10,257 bases of DNA, from contig CAKZQX010001089.1 of NCBI GenBank assembly GCA_937141995.1, positions 1-10,257 on the forward strand. Direction: 5' to 3'. This document shows positions 1 to 4,694 of the stretch, one piece after another. A program made the position numbers and the translations under genes. The notes beneath the pieces were generated by a model. That model ran no database searches and was not told the DNA's origin. It was given only the letters and a program-made list of their open reading frames with translations. The stretch's first letter is position 1. Every line of letters starts with the position of its first letter. Source of the stretch: an uncultured Chloroflexaceae bacterium. Its GTDB lineage: Bacteria; Chloroflexota; Chloroflexia; Chloroflexales; Chloroflexaceae.

Positions 1-4
1 GCGG

Positions 5-367
5 GTGCTTGATTTTGTCGGGTCTAATCTATCTGAACAGGGAAGTTCCCCGCAGGCGCAATTTTATGTCTACCGTACTGGTGGGGGCGGGGGTGGCGCG
101 GCGGGCGGCGGTGAACGTTCCCGCATGTTGCTGGCATTCCCCAGTGCTGATGCTGCGCTGGCATTTGCGCAGCATTATGGGTTAGGCCCGTCGCCGCGCC
201 TGTTGAGTATGCATGTTGATCAGCTTCTTGCCATCCTGCTGCAGCGTCCGGCTATCGGTACGCTGCTTTTTGTCAATGAATTGGTGGAAACTCCTCCGGG
301 AAGGCATGTACCTCCCGGTCTCCAATTGTATCGTTCAGTTGTGTTAGCTATGTTACAAGGGAGGTAA
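5..367 (+). CDS. Small unrecognised Gly-rich protein, probably 5'-truncated
   Basis: I do not recognise this protein and assign no function. The reading frame is open to the window edge. The GTG at position 5 is the first possible start, but no ribosome binding site can be seen before it, so the true start may lie upstream. From that GTG the product is 120 aa. Residues 25-37 form a glycine-rich stretch (a run of six G, then AAGGG) that looks like a flexible linker. It separates a short FYVYR-containing N-terminal piece from an Ala/Leu-rich C-terminal piece that looks helical (MLLAFPSADAALAFAQHYG, then QLLAILLQRP). No signal peptide, metal-binding motif or membrane segment is evident. Codon use resembles its neighbours. 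Its TAA stop lies inside the GGGAGG ribosome binding region of prs, so the two are probably cotranscribed and translationally coupled. That supports it as a real gene. Confidence 0.6.
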   Translation: MLDFVGSNLSEQGSSPQAQFYVYRTGGGGGGAAGGGERSRMLLAFPSADAALAFAQHYGLGPSPRLLSMHVDQLLAILLQRPAIGTLLFVNELVETPPGRHVPPGLQLYRSVVLAMLQGR

Positions 368-370
368 GCC

Positions 371-1372
371 ATGGGTAGCCGGTTTGATGAACTGCGGATT
401 TTTTCCGGAAACGGAAATCTTGACCTGACCCACGCCATCTGTGAGCGTGTGGGGGTACCATTGGGCGATGCGACGGTGACCCAGTTTCCGAATGAGAATA
501 TTTTTGTCAGACTGAATGAGAGCGTCCGCGAGAAGGATGTGTTTGTCGTTCAATCCCTCTGTCCCCCACTGAGTGACCGGATTATGGAGTTGCTGATCAT
601 GCTTGATGCCTGCAAGCGCGCCTCGGCCGGTCGGGTTACTGCAATTATTCCCTACTATGCCTACAGCCGTACGGATAAGAAAGACCAGCCGAGGGTGCCG
701 ATTACCGCGCGGCTGCTGGCCGATATGATCCAGGTTGCCGGGGCGCACCAGGTGGTCACGATGGATCTGCATGCCGGGCAGATCCAGGGGTTCTTCACCA
801 TTCCGGTGGATGAACTGAGTGCCATGTCCTTGCTGGTTGCCTACTTCGCCGAGAAGGGCTGGGATAATGCGATCATCGTTTCGCCGGATATGGGCTTTGC
901 CAAGCGTGCCCGGAATTTTGCCGAACATCTTGGCGTGCCGCTGGCAATTGCCGAGAAGCGGCGTACGCAGGATCTGGGGCGCGGCAACGGCGCAAGCTCA
1001 TCCCCTGATGTGATGAACCTGATCGGCGATGTTGAGGGCAGGCGGTGCATTATCGTGGATGATGAGATTGCCACGGGCAAGTCGGTGCTGAAGGTTGCCA
1101 ATCTGCTGCTTGAGCGCGGCGCGCGGGAAGTTTATGCCTGCTGTTCCCATCCGGTTCTGGCGGATGATGCCGTGAAGTACCTCCGCGACAGCCCGATCCG
1201 CGAGGTGGTCACGACCGATACACTGCCTATTCCAGCCGAAAAGCGCTGGCCGGGACTGACCGTGTTGACGATTAGCAAACTGCTGGCCGAGGTGATCCAA
1301 CGCATGCACAGCGGGATTTCGGTCGATATTATCTTCCAGCGGCGCGGCCACCCGGCGTTAACGCTGGAGTAA
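371..1372 (+). CDS. prs: Ribose-phosphate pyrophosphokinase (PRPP synthetase)
   Basis: Makes PRPP from ribose 5-phosphate and ATP in the cytoplasm, feeding purine, pyrimidine, NAD, His and Trp synthesis. The 333-aa length is close to the family's usual 310-330. Two phosphoribosyltransferase-like domains are visible. The N-terminal domain carries the YSRTDKKDQPRVPIT nucleotide loop (about 98-112) and the diagnostic DLHAGQIQGFF motif (132-142). The C-terminal domain carries VSPDMGFAKRAR (170-181), the EKRR flexible-loop start (195-198), GDVEGRRCIIVDDEIATGKS containing the PRPP loop (219-238), and TTDTLP (281-286). Some active-site positions differ from textbook enzymes. The ATP-contacting Gln of the usual RQD motif is Thr here (R100-T101-D102), and the PRPP loop reads VDDEIATGKS rather than VDDMIDTGGT. 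I chose ATG 371 because GGGAGG sits just upstream, overlapping the stop of the preceding gene. The gene ends convergently with coxM. Confidence 0.93.
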   Translation: MGSRFDELRIFSGNGNLDLTHAICERVGVPLGDATVTQFPNENIFVRLNESVREKDVFVVQSLCPPLSDRIMELLIMLDACKRASAGRVTAIIPYYAYSRTDKKDQPRVPITARLLADMIQVAGAHQVVTMDLHAGQIQGFFTIPVDELSAMSLLVAYFAEKGWDNAIIVSPDMGFAKRARNFAEHLGVPLAIAEKRRTQDLGRGNGASSSPDVMNLIGDVEGRRCIIVDDEIATGKSVLKVANLLLERGAREVYACCSHPVLADDAVKYLRDSPIREVVTTDTLPIPAEKRWPGLTVLTISKLLAEVIQRMHSGISVDIIFQRRGHPALTLE

Positions 1373-1524
1373 GCAATCGCCGGCTTTGTGCATACGTCCA
1401 GGTTCGGTCGTCGGGGCGCACCAGAACGGTGTAGTGTGGTGTGCCCGTGTTATCCCGTGAGGCCGAATGGGCAGCGTGATGGATGCCGGAGGTTATCACC
1501 CCTCACCCGGTATCGCGTACCGCA
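1373..1524. other. Convergent intergenic gap prs/coxM with a stem-loop
   Basis: A 152-nt spacer lies between two converging genes. It holds one inverted repeat, 1414-1423 against 1437-1446 (9 of 10 bases pair, 13-nt loop). No T-tract follows on either strand, so it is only a weak candidate for a bidirectional terminator. I see no coding potential or other element here. Confidence 0.4.
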
Positions 1525-2388
1525 TCATCCACCGGCACGCGCAACCGCCTGTACCAGTGCGCGGCGCGTGTAGACGTTGATCAGCGCGCGGCGATATTCC
1601 TCCCCCGCGTGAATATCCCCCAGCACCTCCATTGTGCTGCCGGACTGCGCGGCTGTCGCGGCAATGGCCTCGGCTCCACCATCACTGCCGACCAGGAGCG
1701 CCTCGGCGGTTGGTTGTCGCTCGGCTTTAACCCCTGCGCCCGTAATGCCGATGCGTGCCACCGTCACTTTACCGCCGGCAAACCTGACATACGCCGCCAC
1801 GCCCACCACCGCATAACGACTGGCCGGGTGGCGCAGTTTGACATATGCCGCGCCTTCCCCCGCGCCCAGCGTGGGGAGATCCACGCATGTTAAGACCTCC
1901 TCCGGCTCAAGCGCGGTCATCAGCAGATCAACAAAGAAATCCTCAGCATTCAGCGTGCGCGTGCCGTTCGGTCCTATCAGGCTGATCTGCGCGTCAAGCA
2001 CCAGCATAACGGGGGGCCAGTCGGCGGCCGGATCGGCGTGGGCCAGGGAGCCACCCAGGGTGCCCCGGTTGCGCACCTGGATATCGCCAATCACTGCGGC
2101 GCACTCCGGCAAGATCGGGCATGCAGTGTGCAATGCCTCGGAGGTTGCAATCATGTGATGCGTTGTCAGCGCGCCAATGCTGATCCGGTCGGTGACAGTG
2201 ATGCCGCGTAGGTCGGCAATGGTACCGATGTCAATCAGCACGCCCGGCGCAGCCAGGCGCAACTTCATCGTCGGGAGGAGCGAGTGGCCCCCCGCGATGA
2301 TTTTGGCCTCATCGCCATACTCCTGGAGCAGGCGCACCGTCTCGGCGACACTCGTTGGCACAACATAGTCAAAGCCGGCGGGAATCAT
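1525..2388 (-). CDS. coxM: FAD-binding medium subunit of a CO dehydrogenase/xanthine dehydrogenase-family enzyme (CoxM-like)
   Basis: This is the flavoprotein subunit of a molybdenum hydroxylase. It carries electrons from the [2Fe-2S] subunit through FAD to the acceptor. The 287-aa length is typical. Both FAD signatures of the family are present: AGGHSLLPTMK (32-42) and TLGGSLAHADPAADWP (110-125). The C-terminal part has the expected KLRHPASRYAVVGVAA stretch (about 184-199) and ends in GDIHAGEEYRRALINVYTRRAL (257-278), typical of the CODH flavoprotein C-terminal domain. The frame is open 56 codons further upstream, but ATG 2388 is the start: a strong AGAGGAGA site precedes it by about 5 nt, and the family's N-terminus (M-P-x-x-F-x-Y-x-x-P) begins there. 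The start lies 31 nt after the coxS stop, so the two are one operon. Substrate identity (CO or another small molecule) cannot be read from this subunit. The symbol follows the neighbourhood and motif style. Confidence 0.85.
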   Translation of the reverse strand: MIPAGFDYVVPTSVAETVRLLQEYGDEAKIIAGGHSLLPTMKLRLAAPGVLIDIGTIADLRGITVTDRISIGALTTHHMIATSEALHTACPILPECAAVIGDIQVRNRGTLGGSLAHADPAADWPPVMLVLDAQISLIGPNGTRTLNAEDFFVDLLMTALEPEEVLTCVDLPTLGAGEGAAYVKLRHPASRYAVVGVAAYVRFAGGKVTVARIGITGAGVKAERQPTAEALLVGSDGGAEAIAATAAQSGSTMEVLGDIHAGEEYRRALINVYTRRALVQAVARAGG

Positions 2389-2419
2389 ACATTCTCCTCT
2401 GGAACACCGCTGAATTTCT

Positions 2420-2920
2420 TTACACGTCGGCCGGTTCAACCGGTTCGGGTTCCGCGCCCCGGAGCTTCGCGGCCGCATACTGTACCGCGCGGACGATATT
2501 CTCGTAGCCGGTGCAGCGGCAGAGGTTGCCCTCCAGTCCATGCCGGACTTCGGCATCGGTGGGGTTGGGGTTCTGCTGGAGCAGGTTGCACGCGGACAAA
2601 ATCATACCCGGCGTGCAGAAGCCGCACTGAAGGCCATGCTGCTCCCAGAAGCCTTCCTGGAGTGGGTGAAGTTGACCGCCCTGGGCCAGCCCTTCGATGG
2701 TGGTAATATCTGCGCCATTAGCCTGCCCTGCCAGTATGGTACAGGATTTTACACTCATGCCGTTGAACAGGACGACACAGGCTCCGCACTGGCTGGTATC
2801 ACAGCCGATATGCGTCCCAGTCAGATTCAAATGATCGCGCAGATAATTGACCAGCAGCGTGCGCGGCTCGACATCGTCCTGATACTGTCGGTTGTTGACG
2901 GTGACAGCAATCTTGGTCAC
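2420..2920 (-). CDS. coxS: [2Fe-2S] small subunit of a CO dehydrogenase/xanthine dehydrogenase-family enzyme (CoxS-like)
   Basis: This is the electron-transfer subunit, carrying two [2Fe-2S] clusters from the molybdenum site to the FAD subunit. All eight cysteine ligands are present. The plant-ferredoxin-type N-terminal cluster uses C40, C45, C48 and C60 ([14 protein letters not shown], then C60). The helical C-terminal cluster uses C99, C102, C134 and C136 ([10 protein letters not shown] and [10 protein letters not shown]). The 166-aa length is usual, and the [10 protein letters not shown] form is characteristic of CoxS-type subunits. The start is GTG 2920, not the upstream ATG at 3025: AGAGGAGG lies about 5-7 nt before the GTG, and the family N-terminus (M-x-K-I-x-V-T-V-N) begins there. 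The extra 35 codons upstream would overlap coxG and look non-homologous. The last 12 residues are acidic and Pro-rich (EPEPVEP). The gene sits 70 nt after coxG and 31 nt before coxM. Confidence 0.9.
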   Translation of the reverse strand: MTKIAVTVNNRQYQDDVEPRTLLVNYLRDHLNLTGTHIGCDTSQCGACVVLFNGMSVKSCTILAGQANGADITTIEGLAQGGQLHPLQEGFWEQHGLQCGFCTPGMILSACNLLQQNPNPTDAEVRHGLEGNLCRCTGYENIVRAVQYAAAKLRGAEPEPVEPADV

Positions 2921-2990
2921 AGAGAACCTCCTCTGGTGAGAGTGGATAGAGCATTGAAAACCAGCAGCCGAGAGCACCGAGGATATGGAA

Positions 2991-3806
2991 CTATGATGTG
3001 TTCTTTGTACGTGATTTTCGCCCAAACATCAGCCCGATTGCAAACGCGGCTGCAACCCAGAAGAGCCAGGGACGTGCTTGTAGAAAATCGGTAACGATAC
3101 CACGGACAAGCCGGCCCTCAGCGAGACGTTCCGCTTCAGGTACAGCAATGGTGCGCCAGTCGGGGGGCGGGTGCGACCCGGCCTGCGCCGGCGGGAGAGA
3201 TACCGGTGAGCCCGATGGAGTTGGGGCAGCCGGCGACGGCGCGGCTGCCGGTGCGGGCGCGCCGGCTTGCAGCGGTGCCGGTTGGGGCATGCCATCGGTA
3301 ACTTCCTCGGGTGCCGCGTGACTGCCGCCGGTTTCCGCATCCGCCTCTGCAACTGCCGGGCGGGTGCGCGCTTCGATCTGCGCCGCCAGCGCCTTGAGGC
3401 TCTGGTTGATCAACGTCTTGGCCGCGCCATCCAGAAGGCGCTGCCCGACACTGGCAATCGTTCCGCCCACCTGTGCCTCGCCGCCATAGTCAATAATCGT
3501 CAAGGAAGTAGTTTCTTGGCGCAGATCAACACTCCCTTCACCCTTCAAAAAGCCGTTGCTGCCTTTGCCGTCAATGGTTAGCCGGTAATGCACAGGTGGT
3601 TGCAGATCTTCGATGCGCACGCGTCCATTGTAGGTGCCCTGGACGGCTTGCAGGCGGATGTTCAGAGTTGTTTCAAACTCGTGTTCGCCTACCTGTTCCA
3701 GTTTTTGACAACCGGGAATAACCCGTGCCAGTACTTCAGGGTCATTCATGGCAGCCCAGACCTCTTCGCGTGGCGCGGCAAAATTATAGTTACCTGCTAT
3801 CCTCAC
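2991..3806 (-). CDS. coxG: CoxG-like SRPBCC protein with C-terminal membrane anchor
   Basis: CoxG proteins help mature or attach aerobic CO dehydrogenase to the cytoplasmic membrane. Residues 1-145 form an SRPBCC/CoxG domain. Visible family motifs are [23 protein letters not shown] (11-33), [15 protein letters not shown] (57-71), a [16 protein letters not shown] strand pair (80-95) and [17 protein letters not shown] (114-130). Residues about 150-220 are a low-complexity Pro/Ala/Gly linker. A C-terminal hydrophobic helix (about 246-262, [17 protein letters not shown]) is followed by the basic tail RKSRTK, so the protein should be tail-anchored with its N-terminal domain in the cytoplasm. The start is GTG 3806, preceded by GAAAGGAG at about 6 nt; the domain begins immediately after it. 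It is the first gene of the three-gene cluster, 70 nt upstream of coxS, with a clear promoter upstream. The SRPBCC fold alone would not fix function; the neighbouring coxS and coxM do. Confidence 0.85.
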   Translation of the reverse strand: MRIAGNYNFAAPREEVWAAMNDPEVLARVIPGCQKLEQVGEHEFETTLNIRLQAVQGTYNGRVRIEDLQPPVHYRLTIDGKGSNGFLKGEGSVDLRQETTSLTIIDYGGEAQVGGTIASVGQRLLDGAAKTLINQSLKALAAQIEARTRPAVAEADAETGGSHAAPEEVTDGMPQPAPLQAGAPAPAAAPSPAAPTPSGSPVSLPPAQAGSHPPPDWRTIAVPEAERLAEGRLVRGIVTDFLQARPWLFWVAAAFAIGLMFGRKSRTKNTS

Positions 3807-3941
3807 GCTGCGCTCCTTTCGTCAAGCAATGTGGGCAGACCGGCGCAGCCATACGCCAGAATAAGAGTTCGGATGGTGGAGATGTTTTGTTGGATATTGG
3901 AGAGAGATATGGAGTCACAAAATGTACCTTTGTCGTAAATT

Positions 3942-3970
3942 ATCATACTCATACGCTCCCGGTTTGTCAA
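3942..3970 (-). promoter_or_regulatory. Sigma70-type promoter for the coxGSM cluster
   Basis: Read on the minus strand, a perfect TTGACA (-35, 3965-3970) is separated by exactly 17 nt from TATGAT (-10, 3942-3947; 5 of 6 consensus). Transcription would start near 3935, leaving a leader of about 130 nt before the coxG GTG. I found no clear operator palindrome overlapping it. This is the strongest promoter match I found in the window. Confidence 0.7.
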
Positions 3971-4186
3971 GGTTTTTGCACGGTGCTTGCACAGTCAGGT
4001 ACTGGAGGATGCACAGGGTGTAGCGGGTTCCCTGCCACGCGACCGTACTGTATCCGTAGAAGTTCGACAGCGAATTACAGATCAAGCACGATATATCACA
4101 CTTTCTTGCCGATCTTGTTACTCCCTGATATACTGCAAATCTACCAGTGATATTAGTATAGCGCGGCGGTCATCTCCTTGTTGTTG
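3971..4186. other. Non-coding spacer without recognised elements
   Basis: This is the stretch between the cox promoter and the repeat locus. I find no coding potential with a ribosome binding site, no strong hairpin and no RNA gene. It is more AT-rich than the neighbouring genes. Reading frames that cross it have no family resemblance and overlap the promoter or the coxG gene. Confidence 0.4.
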
Positions 4187-4564
4187 ACACGCGTTACGCG
4201 GTGGGTCGGCCAACTGAGCATTTGAGCACGGTAATGGTCGGATTCGCCTGCGGCAGCATGGTACGCTTTGTATCTTGTTCATAACCATGTTGCACCGTAT
4301 GCAATATTAATTTATACATAACACAAGTTATGCGGTAGGCGTACAAATCAGACATGTATGCCCACAACGGTAGTCTTCGCCTGCGGCAGCATGGTGCTCC
4401 TTTTTTCTTTTACACGAACATGGTGTATAAAATACACCATGTTCGTGTAAAAGCATGGGTTCTTCTGCCCTGCCGGAGGCGAAAATGCCTTTTGCGTGAG
4501 CCACCGCGTAACGCGTGTAAATAAAGAATGAAATCTTCCGGCTCAGTGACCGCGTAACTTGTGT
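4187..4564. repeat. Composite palindromic repeat locus, MITE-like
   Basis: A 16-bp motif of the form ACAC(GC/AA)GTTA(C/T)GCGGT occurs four times. Copies lie at 4187-4202 and 4321-4336 on the plus strand, and at 4503-4518 and 4549-4564 on the minus strand. The first and third copies extend to a perfect 18-bp inverted pair (4187-4204 with 4501-4518). The second and fourth match at 15 of 16. A 20-bp core box beginning TTCGCCTGCGGCAG occurs directly at 4243-4262 and 4376-4395, each about 55 nt after a motif copy. Its inverted form, 13 of 14 bases, is at 4470-4483. At the centre is a perfect hairpin (4407-4453). The layout suggests terminal-inverted-repeat elements that were partly duplicated or inserted into each other. 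There is no transposase gene, so if mobile the element is non-autonomous. I cannot name a family from sequence alone. Confidence 0.7.
4407..4453. repeat. Perfect 22-bp inverted repeat with 3-nt loop
   Basis: Bases 4407-4428 pair without mismatch with 4432-4453, leaving AAA as the loop. Imperfect outer arms (4376-4389 with 4470-4483, one mismatch) extend the structure to about 108 bp. It is long for an intrinsic terminator and sits between divergent genes, where neither needs one. It is better read as the core of the surrounding repeat element. It could extrude as a cruciform in DNA or fold strongly if transcribed. Confidence 0.85.
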
Positions 4565-4580
4565 CATTGAGTGTCACCGA
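4561..4580 (+). promoter_or_regulatory. Tandem GTGTCA repeats upstream of ppk, Pho-box-like
   Basis: Two direct copies, GTGTCATTGA and GTGTCACCGA, follow each other with a 10-nt period, one helical turn. They resemble the CTGTCAT repeats bound by PhoB-type regulators, though the classical period is 11. They lie 115 nt upstream of ppk, a common target of phosphate control. A regulatory role is inference. The first copy overlaps the end of the fourth repeat motif. Confidence 0.35.
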
Positions 4581-4628
4581 TCCGTGAGTTTTGTACACCG
4601 TCGTGCAATACGTCAAATCTGTGGTACA

Positions 4629-4659
4629 TTGGAGGCACCGATAGCGCCATAGCTATATT
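4629..4659 (+). promoter_or_regulatory. Weak candidate promoter for ppk
   Basis: TATATT at 4654-4659 is a fair -10 hexamer. The best upstream -35 candidate, TTGGAG at 4629-4634, is 19 nt away, longer than the ideal 17. The -10 lies 35 nt before the ppk ATG. No better match was seen between the repeat locus and ppk. Confidence 0.3.
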
Positions 4660-4694
4660 TGGTCTGAACGATTCTACCAGGAAGAGACTCTGTT

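Noticed and set aside
1483..2368. Several plus-strand reading frames opposite coxM
   Set aside because: Antisense shadows of a well-supported gene; their sequences are low-complexity Arg/Ala/Pro-rich translations.
2389..2556. N-terminal extension of the FAD subunit upstream of ATG 2388
   Set aside because: It overlaps coxS, shows no similarity to the family N-terminus, and a strong AGAGGAGA site marks ATG 2388 as the start.
2921..3025. N-terminal extension of the [2Fe-2S] subunit to ATG 3025
   Set aside because: It would overlap the end of coxG, and the ferredoxin domain begins exactly at GTG 2920 behind a good ribosome binding site.
3588..4187. Overlapping plus-strand reading frames antisense to coxG and across its promoter
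   Set aside because: They are out of frame with each other, unlike known families, and consist partly of the reverse complement of coxG.
4184..4189. TTGACA as a plus-strand -35 element
   Set aside because: No acceptable -10 hexamer occurs 16-18 nt downstream; that sequence is GC-rich repeat.
4187..4564. CRISPR array as an explanation of the repeats
   Set aside because: The repeats are partly inverted, irregularly spaced and diverged, and no cas gene is nearby.
4328..4567. 79-aa minus-strand reading frame inside the repeat locus
   Set aside because: It is made almost entirely of the palindromic repeats (core boxes and the central hairpin), has no convincing ribosome binding site, and overlaps another frame at 4410-4616. 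Best treated as repeat-derived.
4410..4616. 68-aa minus-strand reading frame overlapping the repeat locus
   Set aside because: It crosses half of the perfect hairpin and the third and fourth repeat motifs, has no family resemblance, and would occupy the likely ppk control region.
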